NCBI GenBank assembly: GCA_964017195.1
Contig: OZ024895.1
Span: forward strand, 8,428,001-8,492,000
Origin: Siderastrea radians
Lineage: Eukaryota > Cnidaria > Anthozoa > Scleractinia > Rhizangiidae
DNA length: 64,000 bases
Direction of reading: 5' to 3'
The stretch's first letter is position 1, and every line of letters starts with the position of its first letter. This document shows, piece by piece, positions 1 through 8,473 of the stretch. The translations under genes were made by a program, and so were the position numbers. Below the pieces are notes generated by a model. It did not search any database and was not told where the DNA came from. It saw only the letters and a list, made by a program, of their open reading frames with translations.

Positions 1-953
1 CATAATTAAACAGTTTTAAAATCATTCAAATATATAGATTTAGAGGATGCAAAATTTGAAGCAACAGTTTCTAGAGATTTGCTTTATTATGAATATAAAA
101 GTTATGATGGCCAAGCACATATCTTAGTTTATACATTTTTGTGCTGTACTTCTTCTATTCTTTGTAAAAACAGTAATTGCATGCTTCGGATTGTAAAGAA
201 GGGTGGGGCGATTCGCCAAAAAATCGGAACTTACTAGTTTCCTCTTAGTTTTACTGATTTTCTTTTTAATGTGCGGTTGGGGACTGGCAGTAGCTATGCA
301 CGCGCAATGTTCAGTTGTGGAATTCAGATGTTCTTCATTATTTCACCAATATAGCGGCACGAAATGCTGAAAACAGCGTATGACAGAATACCATCCACAA
401 AAATCCCCTAGGAACAATGCGAGATCTGTAGTTAAGAATCTCCCTTCATCAAGTTACAAAATCCTTTTTCCATGGTGATGTGAGATTTATCTGGATGGCT
501 ATATGGTTAATTAACTTAATGCAGAATGAATCAAATAGTTACACCATGTTAACATGATACCGGTATGAACTCACCCAGGTATGGCTCGCACTGTTATGAG
601 ATTTTGTGCTGTAATCATGTAACAAATACAGCAATAGGGAACTGGGGTGAACTTGTATCAGAATGAAAAGCATACAATGAACTGGTGTCATGCAAACACC
701 CCCTCAGACTAAAGTTGAGCAGCTCTCAAGAATGTTTAACAACATCCTCAGATACCCAGCGGCAGTAAAACCCTGATTTCATTAAAGCACTGTAAACTCA
801 GACTGGTGCAATTTCTGGTGCAGTCTGAAATTCAGACTGGCATAAGTATTTACATGAGACCAACCATCTCTAAAAATACAGTTTACCTTTTGTCCACTTG
901 GAATGTTTCAATGCCACTTGTTTAAATGCACATGCTTAAAACTCAAAACAAAT

Positions 954-1422
954 ACTGTAAACTGCCACTTATAAGCCCGCCTACTTACAAGCCCCCCCCC
1001 CCCCGGCTATAGGCCCATCCACCTGTAAACAAAAAATACATCCGGTAATAAGCCCCCCCCCCCCGGATATAAGCACTGCTCTAGTTTTCCCTGTTTCTTT
1101 AATATTAAGCACTCTCACAGAAAACTGCAAAGATTAACTCTGAGCTTCTGTTTTGTTATGTTCCGGTTATGTTCGTGTTGTTGCAGTTTTGATTTTGTTG
1201 TTAAAATGGAAATGAATTTGACTTATTATGACATTTCAAAGGTTAATTACAAACTGGTACATTAAAAATGTATTCCGATCAACACTGCTGTGGCTCATTT
1301 CGTAACGTTTTTCTTACTCCGCTTATAAGCCCCCCCGGATATAAGCCCCTCCATTTATAAGCCCACCCAAAACCCTTTACAAAGTTGTATCACCCTAGGG
1401 CTTATAAGCGGCAGTTTACAGT
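954..1422. mobile_element. MITE-like element with 25-bp TIRs
   Basis: The left end, 954-978, reads ACTGTAAACTGCC followed by ACTTATAAGCCC. Its inverted copy at 1398-1422 differs at one position. The interior repeats the phrase TATAAGCCCCC several times and has no ORF. No clear target duplication is visible beside the TIRs. It is interpreted as a short non-autonomous DNA transposon; superfamily not assigned. Confidence 0.6.
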
Positions 1423-1929
1423 GTCTTAAAACATTTGGGGTAGTTTTTCATGCGAGCGTGCATGCTCAGTGCATGACGCGGCATGACATAATGCCAATGT
1501 TGTGAATTGTGTGCGCAGTATTGATGCGCATAAAAAAATTGCGCAAATATCCTTAGAACCTCCCTAAAGCCATGGGCTTACTTTTGGCAACTGAGATAAT
1601 TAAACATTTACTCTGCTTTGTTTTCCATACAGGTTTTTATTCCATCAACCTGATGTCAGAAAAAATATGGCAGTTTATTGTAAGGATTTGGTTAATAAAT
1701 TTGTACTCTTAGCTACATGTATGTTCCCAGGCAGACATTATCAATTGAAATAAAAAATTTTAAGAGCAGTTTTGAAATAAAGTTTTATATTTTTGGTTTT
1801 TTTTTGCAAATTTTGATGTTGGTGATTAGTTTGACTGTATCCACATACACTTTATGTTCCCTCAGTAATTAACACATCCATACACGAGTAGCATTTATTT
1901 GGGAGTAACCCTACTCCCCCCTCCCCCCT

Positions 1930-1958
1930 CACACACACACACACACGCACACACACAA
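1930..1958. repeat. CA dinucleotide microsatellite
   Basis: Alternating CA with one GC interruption, directly after a C-rich tract. Simple sequence. Confidence 0.85.
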
Positions 1959-2652
1959 CTAACTTCCCAGGAATGATGATTCGGAGTTATCTGACTGAAT
2001 TCACTTGCCAGGGAAAACTATTTCAAATGATGGATTCACCACAGTCTGATCCCCTTTTGTCAGTTCATTACATGACAGGTTTCAGACTATCCTGAAATGA
2101 TTTATGAAGAGGCGTTCTTTTTGTTTGTCTTTGCTACCAGATTATGGCAATCAGTAACATTGCTCATTGGTGACATCAGATGCAGTGTAAAGGCTAATGA
2201 TCAAACCAAAAACAAATTAAACCACAAGATTTACTACCATCACAGTCAGGGGTAGTAACATAGTGAGTCATAATCTGTGCATCAAAGTCACTTATAAGTG
2301 GTTACTGGACCATTTGTTATTCGTGTTGGCAACACTGTTAGTCACAAATTTTTTTATTGACTGATTGACCGATTTATCAACTAAGTGGTTGAGTGGTTGA
2401 TTCAGGACTGATGGGTACTTAAAGAGATTGATTTTCATATAATAGTCCCTGGGCATCAATAAGAGTAAACAAGGTACATTATTATTCCACTATAGCATCA
2501 GTTTATCATATAAGGAGAAAACACATACACGAGAGTATGAGAGTGCATTGCACTGTAGAAAGTGTATTGCACTGTAGTGTCCCGGTTTCAAATCACTCAT
2601 TGAATAAATCATTTAAAATGATAGGCAAATATTGTAGTGGAATAATAAATAT

Positions 2653-2758
2653 CATTCAGTGGTTTTACAGATAATGGTCAAGGACATTTTACCGGTACTC
2701 ATTGCTCGCATTTTTCCTCGCTCTATACCACACAACTTATCTGTCAAACCACTGAATG
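2653..2758. repeat. foldback repeat, family member 1
   Basis: The arms 2653-2674 and 2737-2758 are inverted copies (CATTCAGTGGTTT... with one or two mismatches). The loop contains ACTCATTGCTCGCATTTTTC, which recurs with one change in the loop of a second foldback at 31924-32045. The phrase GTAGTGGAATAATAAA lies just upstream of both. Confidence 0.55.
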
Positions 2759-2948
2759 AGGTGGAGGTATTTTTCAATTAGTACCTTGTCTGTACAATTT
2801 GACAACTCTGCAATAATGTAAATGAATTAAACCGTAGACTTGTGGCAGAGAAAAGGCCGAGGTAAGGTGAACAAAAATAATTATTGTGCCCAATATTTAA
2901 GTTTACAACCTGAAACTGGGGCTTATTTAGAATTTTGTAAAACAGGTT

Positions 2949-3322
2949 CATACCTGCCATCCGTCCCCATTAATTGTCCCGATTTTTGAGTTTCAAAACC
3001 TAAAACAATCGGGACATTCCGATTTTCAAGGAAAAAATGACAATTTGGAACTGGATTGTTAAAGACGGGTCTTCAATGACTTTTCTACATCCTGTCGTTT
3101 TGTGCAATACATGTGGTGCTTGAGACCATTAAACAACACCTGAGAATTCTAATGCTAAGACAGTACAGTACAGGCAATATTTTTTAAAAATAATGCAAAA
3201 ACCTTAAAGCAACCTAGATCCTGCTCAGTGTTGGGGGGCAGTGGGGGCAAAGCACTACCCCAGGACTGGGGTGAGCATGGGGGGTGGTCCCTATTTCTGA
3301 TTTTATAAGGTTGGCAGGTATG
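2949..3322. mobile_element. short TIR element (CATACCTGCCA ends)
   Basis: CATACCTGCCA at 2949 is repeated inverted at 3312-3322. The internal sequence is non-coding and includes an internal inverted pair around GTCCCGATTTT/AATCGGGAC. No clear target duplication. Probable MITE; moderate support because the arms are short. Confidence 0.4.
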
Positions 3323-3410
3323 CACATTCTAATTTGATGAGAGTGTATTTACTAATAATTACCTAAAATATAATATTGCTGTCAGGTACCACTTGAAATA
3401 ATAATTATAA

Positions 3411-3412
3411 TG

Positions 3413-3468
<56 letters not shown>

Positions 3469-3496
3469 AATAAAATAATAATAAATAAATAATAAT
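3411..3496. repeat. AAT/AATA microsatellite
   Basis: A run of AAT units that drifts into AATA units. It directly abuts the 38-bp X-family terminal motif that precedes the first gene of element A. Confidence 0.9.
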
Positions 3497-3497
3497 T

Positions 3498-3535
3498 GGA
3501 GTTCCGCTTTTAGGCTTGGCTAAACCTATATATTA
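3498..3535 (+). promoter_or_regulatory. X-family terminal motif with TATA, upstream of first element-A gene
   Basis: GTTCCGCTTTTAGGCTTGG followed by CTAAACCTATATATTA. The same motif forms the right boundary of repeat X1 (ends 19885) and, inverted, the boundary of X2 (37395), which lies 14 bp upstream of the first minus-strand gene of element B. Here it ends 7 bp before an ATG. TATATATTA could act as a TATA box. Alternatively it is the remaining tip of a mobile X copy. Confidence 0.45.
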
Positions 3536-3542
3536 GTTATAG

Positions 3543-3914
3543 ATGGCATCATATGAATATAAACGTGTATATCACCCGAAACTAGGTCGTTTTGTGTGTA
3601 AGCATAAAGGATCTGGGATTATTGTTGATAACATATTCAAACCAGTTGGAAGGGTGTTAAGTAAAGTTCCAGAAATGGTTTTAAAACCTTTTGCCAAAAA
3701 AGCGCTTGAATCTGGTATTTCACATGCTGGAGACAAACTTGGAAAAAAAGCAGCTGAAAAAAGCGGAGAGCTTATTATGAGAAAATTACACGGTTCAACT
3801 AAACAATCAATGAATAAAATCATGAAACCAACCAAACCTACTAAACCAAAACAAGAAGAAGATTACAACACAATTCTGAATAGACTTATATCTGGTACTG
3901 GATTAAGACGATAA
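3543..3914 (+). CDS. small basic protein, possible minor virion protein
   Basis: 123 residues starting at the ATG that follows the TATATATTA motif. The N-terminus is tyrosine-rich and basic; a central segment of about 50 residues is predicted helical and Ala/Lys-rich; the tail repeats KPTKP. I do not recognise a named family. Its position directly before the capsid gene, high pI and small size suit a core or minor virion protein of the pX/pVI kind, but that is inference. The 98-bp spacer to the next gene contains two copies of AAAAAGTGAATTTTATC. Confidence 0.6.
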   Translation: MASYEYKRVYHPKLGRFVCKHKGSGIIVDNIFKPVGRVLSKVPEMVLKPFAKKALESGISHAGDKLGKKAAEKSGELIMRKLHGSTKQSMNKIMKPTKPTKPKQEEDYNTILNRLISGTGLRR

Positions 3915-3990
3915 AATGTTATTAAAAAGTGAATTTTATCCAATTATAAATAGACTAGCAAGTGGGAAATGGTTTATATAAAAAGTGAAT

Positions 3991-4012
3991 TTTATCTAAA
4001 CTACTCATATAA
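3991..4012 (+). promoter_or_regulatory. class I promoter-like motif, capsid gene
   Basis: TTTATCTAA, spacer, CATATAA immediately before the ATG at 4013. The same TATCTAA-CATATA arrangement sits directly before the ATGs at 5377 and 6680, all virion-type genes of element A. Confidence 0.5.
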
Positions 4013-5302
4013 ATGAGTTTCAGAACAAGTGAAAATCTGCAACGATATGAATACGTTCGTTTCCATTTGGATAATGTCATTGAACAGCCTGGTAACAATC
4101 AATCACAGAAAAAGACAGGTTACAGATTCACAATCAACGATAGGTCGACTATGTTCGATTTTTTTAATGGGTATTTCGAAGTAACCAAAGAGCTTCAAAA
4201 AAGGGCAGATGGTGCTGGATATGCTGCAGCGGATCGCATCACAATGATAAACGGATCTCACAGTCTAATCAGACATATGGTTATCAAATCTTCAGGCAAA
4301 ATCGTATACGAGAGTGATAATTTACATAGAATTACGAATGTCAAAAATCTCCTTGAATACAGCGATGATTATAGTAGATCCGTTGGAAAGAATTCTTTCT
4401 GGTATCTTGACACTGATGGAACAACAGCGAATACCAACTTAGGATTCGAGGCACGTCGTATTTTAACCCAAGCTAATCAGAATGACGGCGGCGGAGGAGC
4501 TAAGAGTATTAACGAGATGATACCGTTGAACCGATACAGCTTTTTCCAGGAATTAGAAAAAAAAATGCTGCCCCCGATGCAGCTCACGATTGAATTAACA
4601 TTGAACGAAGATAGTGAACTGATTCACATGGCAAATGGCACAGACGCTGGTCGTGTTGTAGTAAAAAGATTGTATCTTTGGCTACCAAGACTAATCCCAA
4701 AAGACATCATGTATAGTAATTTCGTTTCAGAGTTTCTTAAGCCAACAACCTGGACATATATGCGAGATATCTACAATCAGTCAGCAAATACCAGAGCTAT
4801 TCAGAATATGTTTCAAATCAGTCCAGCTATTGATAACGTTAAACATGTTTTTATATATCTCCAGAGGACAGACGCACCAAATAATGATGAAGCAGAGAGG
4901 AGTTCGTATTTGTTTGACACTTTCAAGTTGAATGCAGCTAATGCTAATAGCTCTCTATCAAACTGCAGGCTTGAATACGGGAATAACGTTTTTTACCCAG
5001 AGCTGGAATATGATAGTGACTCTAAAATACGGATATTTAATGATCTCATGTCATATGCATTTCGTAAGAACGATTACAATTCAGGAACACAGCTTAATGT
5101 ATCCAATTTCACTAGTTTGTATGGATTATTGTATTTCGATTTGTCATATCAGAAAGAGGTAGTGACGAGAGATCCCAAACAGTTGATTCTCCATTATCGT
5201 CTCAATGTAGCCCCAGCAGCAAACGTCCGAGCTCATAGCATCGTATTTTACGAGAGTGAGGTTGTTGTTAAGACAGTTGGAAACGAATTGATGATAGTTT
5301 AA
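4013..5302 (+). CDS. major capsid (hexon-like, double jelly-roll) protein
   Basis: 429 residues, intact. The N-terminal third carries ITMINGSHSLIRHMVIKSSG and NLLEYSDDYSRSVGKNSFWY, which I associate with the capsid proteins of cnidarian Maverick/adintovirus elements. The C-terminus (KQLILHYRLN, then VVKTVGNELMIV) resembles the end of that family. Double-jelly-roll proteins of these viruses assemble the icosahedral shell. Length is at the short end of the family. It is followed after 74 bp by the pX-like gene. Identification rests on motif memory and gene order; a structure-based comparison would settle it. Confidence 0.7.
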   Translation: MSFRTSENLQRYEYVRFHLDNVIEQPGNNQSQKKTGYRFTINDRSTMFDFFNGYFEVTKELQKRADGAGYAAADRITMINGSHSLIRHMVIKSSGKIVYESDNLHRITNVKNLLEYSDDYSRSVGKNSFWYLDTDGTTANTNLGFEARRILTQANQNDGGGGAKSINEMIPLNRYSFFQELEKKMLPPMQLTIELTLNEDSELIHMANGTDAGRVVVKRLYLWLPRLIPKDIMYSNFVSEFLKPTTWTYMRDIYNQSANTRAIQNMFQISPAIDNVKHVFIYLQRTDAPNNDEAERSSYLFDTFKLNAANANSSLSNCRLEYGNNVFYPELEYDSDSKIRIFNDLMSYAFRKNDYNSGTQLNVSNFTSLYGLLYFDLSYQKEVVTRDPKQLILHYRLNVAPAANVRAHSIVFYESEVVVKTVGNELMIV

Positions 5303-5357
5303 ATAAATAAGTTTTACATCGATGAAAATTTAAATGAATATGTTTTTTAAAATAGAA

Positions 5358-5376
5358 TTTATCTAACATATAATAT
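5358..5376 (+). promoter_or_regulatory. class I promoter-like motif, pX-like gene
   Basis: TTTATCTAACATATAATAT ends at the base before the ATG at 5377. Matches the motifs before 4013 and 6680. Confidence 0.5.
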
Positions 5377-6210
5377 ATGACACAACTATACGAAATTAAA
5401 GTTAGTTTATCACCAAACCAGAAAAAGAATCTTAGTAACGCGTATCATAAAAGAGAAACTATCATTTTGAGACTGACAAAGGACTCTCTATCTGGGAATG
5501 ACACTCTATACGTACCTCAGAATATAGTTAAGCGATTGAATAAAAATAGAAAATTGAGAAAAGGAATGGACATCAAACTAGCCAAAACAAACATTCGAAA
5601 GCAAGTTGGTGGATCACTCCTCTCTACAGTTCTGTCGCTTGGAAGAACTTTCGCTCCAACGATTGCCAAGACTATTGGATTGTCAGCTTTGGCAGGTTTA
5701 GCATCTGAAGGAGCATCTCAGATTGTTAAGAAGATATCTGGAAAAGGTTTACAAACCGGTGGGTTCCTAATACCACAAAATAAAATCAACCAGTTGATAG
5801 CATATAAACATCTTTTGACCACAAAACAAAAACAAGATATATTAAATGCTCTACAAACAGGCTCTGGTGTTCATATAAAACCGACAAAAGTACAAACAGG
5901 TGGGTTCTTAGGGACTCTCCTTGCATCAATTGGAGTCCCTTTAGCTATTGAGGCAATAAAGAAGATGACTGGTAAAGGAGCTCCTCAGATGGGACGACCT
6001 AAACAAAGACCACCCAGATCTATACCAGAACAGGATGGTGGTTTGATGACCAACACTTATAGAACACCGCCTTTTTACGGAAATTGGCCAGACGATACAA
6101 TCGGTATGGGGACTAAAAAAAAAAAAAAATCTCAAAAAAAGGGCGAAGGTCTACTATTAGGCAAGAACTCGCCGTTCAAAAACGTCCCTCTTCTAAACAT
6201 TCTGTTGTAA
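5377..6210 (+). CDS. pX-like virion core protein
   Basis: 277 residues, basic, with three glycine-led hydrophobic segments introduced by QVGGSLL, QTGGFLI and QTGGFLG. These resemble the membrane-active and core pX-like proteins of adintoviruses. A lysine run encoded by A15 (6115-6129) precedes a C-terminal block containing GEGLLLGKNSPF and PLLNILL, which looks conserved and argues that this stop is natural. The last about 70 nt overlap the protease frame, which is offset by -1 and has no ATG of its own. An A AAA AAG heptamer at 6135-6141 is in the right phase for -1 frameshifting into it. Confidence 0.65.
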   Translation: MTQLYEIKVSLSPNQKKNLSNAYHKRETIILRLTKDSLSGNDTLYVPQNIVKRLNKNRKLRKGMDIKLAKTNIRKQVGGSLLSTVLSLGRTFAPTIAKTIGLSALAGLASEGASQIVKKISGKGLQTGGFLIPQNKINQLIAYKHLLTTKQKQDILNALQTGSGVHIKPTKVQTGGFLGTLLASIGVPLAIEAIKKMTGKGAPQMGRPKQRPPRSIPEQDGGLMTNTYRTPPFYGNWPDDTIGMGTKKKKKSQKKGEGLLLGKNSPFKNVPLLNILL

Positions 6211-6668
6211 AACCCGAATTCCATAAGAATGTCCCATTAAGTAATTATGATTTAATAAAATGGTGTAAATATCTGAATATCCCAATTAATGATGTATTGT
6301 CAAGAGATGAAAATGTTCCTCACAATCATAGACAGGCTCTATTCATTTACAATCTTGAACCATCATATATGAGCGGTAGCCATTGGGTATCCACATATGT
6401 GAAAGATAACGTCATCAATTACTTTGATTCATTTGGTTTGCCTCCATTTCAAGAAATAGTTAATCATGCTAAAAAGAAGAACTTAACATTGCTTCATCAG
6501 AACAATCAAATACAAAATTTACTGACGACAACATGCGGTTACTTCTGTTTATACTTTTTGAATGAGATGAATAAGGGCAAATCATATTTTGATCTGTTGG
6601 AAGTTTTCGACATATTTAACACGGTTAAAAATGAGAAATTCTTAGAACAGTATTTTAAAAATATCTAA
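6138..6668 (+). CDS. adenain-like cysteine protease (C5 family)
   Basis: Processing protease of adenovirus/Maverick type. Catalytic residues are visible in order: His in SGSHWVS, Asp in YFDSFG, and Cys in TTTCGYFCLYF. A Gln-rich stretch (HQNNQIQN) precedes the Cys. The characteristic N-terminal block (VPLSNYDLIKWC...SRDENVP) lies upstream of the first in-frame Met, so the real N-terminus is upstream too. The frame is open from 6117 with no ATG before 6369. Expression therefore needs a non-AUG start, splicing, or -1 frameshifting from pX at 6135-6141. The coordinates start at the point a frameshift product would enter this frame. Confidence 0.75.
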   Translation, partial: KGRRSTIRQELAVQKRPSSKHSVVKPEFHKNVPLSNYDLIKWCKYLNIPINDVLSRDENVPHNHRQALFIYNLEPSYMSGSHWVSTYVKDNVINYFDSFGLPPFQEIVNHAKKKNLTLLHQNNQIQNLLTTTCGYFCLYFLNEMNKGKSYFDLLEVFDIFNTVKNEKFLEQYFKNI

Positions 6669-6679
6669 CTCATATATAT
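6661..6679 (+). promoter_or_regulatory. class I promoter-like motif, zinc-ribbon/PLA2 unit
   Basis: ATATCTAACTCATATATAT ends at the base before the ATG at 6680 and includes the stop codon of the protease gene. Same layout as the motifs before 4013 and 5377. Confidence 0.5.
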
Positions 6680-6865
6680 ATGAAATCATATTGCGTGAAA
6701 CAAAAAAAGGTCACTCTATGTGTACCAGGCAGTGAAAGATATGTAAAAGCCAAAAACGGGCGAACCATGCTTAAATGTACTTGTGCAGAATGTGGAATCA
6801 CTAAGACGAAATTTGTTAAACAATCGGGAAACGGGATAGCCCGTCGAAAGGGGCGGGCTTACTAG
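6680..6865 (+). CDS. zinc-ribbon protein, N-terminal part of PLA2 unit
   Basis: 61 residues with YCVKQKK near the start and LKCTCAECG later: cysteine pairs of a zinc ribbon resembling the DUF5679 type, although one of the first Cys pair is replaced by Gln. In related elements such a ribbon sits at the N-terminus of virion proteins, and here the PLA2 frame follows in the -1 register. The heptamer A AAG GGG at 6847-6853 is in the correct phase to move ribosomes into that frame 12 nt before this stop. A one-base indel in a decaying gene is the alternative. Confidence 0.6.
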   Translation: MKSYCVKQKKVTLCVPGSERYVKAKNGRTMLKCTCAECGITKTKFVKQSGNGIARRKGRAY

Positions 6866-7527
6866 ATACAGTAGCATCAACTGGTACTGATTTATTGATT
6901 CACCACGGTATTCCTTGGCTTGGAAAAAAGGCTGTTGAAATGGGAAGATATTATGGATCAGAAGCCTTGAGAAACCCAAAACTGCAGAAAAAGGCTATCG
7001 ATTATGCTCTGGATAAGTTGAATCCAATGATTCAGAATGTTGGAAGTCAAGCTCTTGATCAATTATCAACCAAAATCAGACCAAATAGAAAGTATAAAAC
7101 CGACAGAAAGGATTTGGATGGCGCTGGTGTTGATATACATAAACTAATTGGGAAAATACCGAGACCAAAAGCTGGATGGACTCCTGGAAAGTATAAATAC
7201 ATGGGGGCATATAACCCTCTCGATAAACAGTTAGAGTATGATAAAAACACTGGAGAGGTCACCAAGTGGCACGTACAACCTTACAATGAAGTTGATAGAA
7301 TATCAGCTCATCATGATATTTGTTATGATATGGGGAAAAACAAAGGTGAATGTGACAGAAAAATGGTCAAGTCATTAGATGAAATTCCTTATGGACAGAT
7401 GCCAAAATGGGGACAAACAGCACGATTTCTAATCAACACGAAGCAGAAACTAGGTCTAGGTGTAAAACAAAGGAAGACAAAAAACGTGAAAGGCCGTCGA
7501 GTGAAGAAAACTGGCAAGAAAAATTAG
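6853..7527 (+). CDS. parvovirus VP1-type phospholipase A2 domain protein
   Basis: The calcium-loop motif YMGAYNPL is followed by the catalytic HD motif in ISAHHDICYD and by a helix with paired basic residues (ECDRKMVKSLDEIP). This is the Phospholip_A2_4 arrangement used by parvoviruses and adintoviruses to breach endosomal membranes. The C-terminus is strongly basic. There is no ATG at the beginning of the frame: coding potential runs upstream from 6895 to the junction with the zinc ribbon. The 3' 120 nt overlap the integrase, again in the -1 frame, with A AAA AAC at 7479-7485 in phase. Confidence 0.75.
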   Translation, partial: AGLLDTVASTGTDLLIHHGIPWLGKKAVEMGRYYGSEALRNPKLQKKAIDYALDKLNPMIQNVGSQALDQLSTKIRPNRKYKTDRKDLDGAGVDIHKLIGKIPRPKAGWTPGKYKYMGAYNPLDKQLEYDKNTGEVTKWHVQPYNEVDRISAHHDICYDMGKNKGECDRKMVKSLDEIPYGQMPKWGQTARFLINTKQKLGLGVKQRKTKNVKGRRVKKTGKKN

Positions 7528-8444
7528 CTGATGAATTACATAAACCAATAAAGCGTAAATTCACTCGGCGGCGAGTAATTGTGAATCATAGTGACAAATT
7601 TTGGTGTTCAGATATCGTTGAGATGCAAAAATTTAGTCGATGGAACGCTGGCTACAGATATCTTCTAATGGTTCTTGATGTCTTCTCTAAATACGGTTGG
7701 ATAGTCCCTTTAAAAGATAAAAAGGGTGAAACAGTTGCTAAGGCATTAAAAACAATATTCAAAGAGGGGCGTAAACCACAATATCTTTGGACAGACAAAG
7801 GCAAAGAGTATTACAACAAACATGTTAAGGAACTACTTGATAAGAATAAAATAACCTTGTACTCAACTGAGAATGAGGAAAAGTCGTCAGTTTGTGAAAG
7901 ATGGAACAGAACAATTAAAACCAAGATGTGGAAGCAGTTTACTGTTCAAGGTAATACACAGTATTTAGACATGCTACCCAAATTAGTGAAACAGTATAAC
8001 AACACAAGACATTCAAGCATAAAGATGACGCCTACAGAAGCGAGTAAAAGGAAGAATCAAGGAGTTGTTTACTTTAATCTGTATGGTGATATGAAAACAT
8101 CAAAACAGAAACCGAAATTCAAAATAGGTGATAAGGTTAGAATAAGTAAGTATAAACGGAATGTGTTTGATAAAGGATATACCCCAAATTGGTCTGAGGA
8201 AATTTTCACAGTTGATGAAATCCAATCCACTGTTCCTGTCACTTACAGACTGAAGGATCTCAGAGATGAAGACATTCAGGGGAGTTTCTATGAACCCGAA
8301 TTACTTAAAGCTACACAAGAGGTATTCAGAATTGATAAGGTAATCCGCAGAGATTATAAGAAGAAACAAGCTTTAGTCAAATGGAAGGGATATAGTGATG
8401 ACTTCAACAGTTGGATACCGTTCAAGGACTTGAAGGATATTTAA
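7407..8444 (+). CDS. Maverick retroviral-type integrase with chromodomain
   Basis: 345 residues. The DDE core is complete: Asp69 in CSDIV, Asp130 in WTDKG and Glu164 in CERWNRT, with 33 residues between the second Asp and the Glu, as in the element B copy. An SH3-like basic domain follows (KFKIGDKVRISKY), then a C-terminal chromodomain (ALVKWKGY...FNSWIPF). It would insert the linear viral DNA and generate short target duplications. An ATG exists at 7407, inside the PLA2 gene. An in-phase slippery site at 7479-7485 offers an alternative PLA2-integrase fusion. Confidence 0.85.
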   Translation: MGTNSTISNQHEAETRSRCKTKEDKKRERPSSEENWQEKLADELHKPIKRKFTRRRVIVNHSDKFWCSDIVEMQKFSRWNAGYRYLLMVLDVFSKYGWIVPLKDKKGETVAKALKTIFKEGRKPQYLWTDKGKEYYNKHVKELLDKNKITLYSTENEEKSSVCERWNRTIKTKMWKQFTVQGNTQYLDMLPKLVKQYNNTRHSSIKMTPTEASKRKNQGVVYFNLYGDMKTSKQKPKFKIGDKVRISKYKRNVFDKGYTPNWSEEIFTVDEIQSTVPVTYRLKDLRDEDIQGSFYEPELLKATQEVFRIDKVIRRDYKKKQALVKWKGYSDDFNSWIPFKDLKDI

Positions 8445-8450
8445 ACAGAA

Positions 8451-8467
8451 AATAATATATAGCATTA
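8451..8467 (+). promoter_or_regulatory. class II promoter-like motif
   Basis: AATAATATATAGCATTA, six bases before the ATG at 8474. Nearly identical to the motif before 9315 and similar to that before 9661. Distinct from the class I motif before virion genes. Confidence 0.5.
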
Positions 8468-8473
8468 ATACAT

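Larger units (their letters stand above)
1..3410. other. non-genic DNA with small repeats
   Basis: I see no convincing coding sequence on either strand. Open frames are short and without recognisable domains. The stretch holds poly-C/poly-G tracts near 992-1006 and 1057-1068, a CA dinucleotide run, and three inverted-repeat structures annotated separately. The texture is typical of intergenic or intronic DNA in a repeat-rich animal genome. Confidence 0.6.

Noticed and set aside
6115..6129. A15 run as the main frameshift site
   Set aside because: It can slip, but could equally be a sequencing or polymerase artefact; the downstream A AAA AAG is the cleaner in-phase candidate.
6297..6668. Protease starting at the TTG at 6297
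   Set aside because: Conserved protease sequence continues upstream of it, so it is not the N-terminus.
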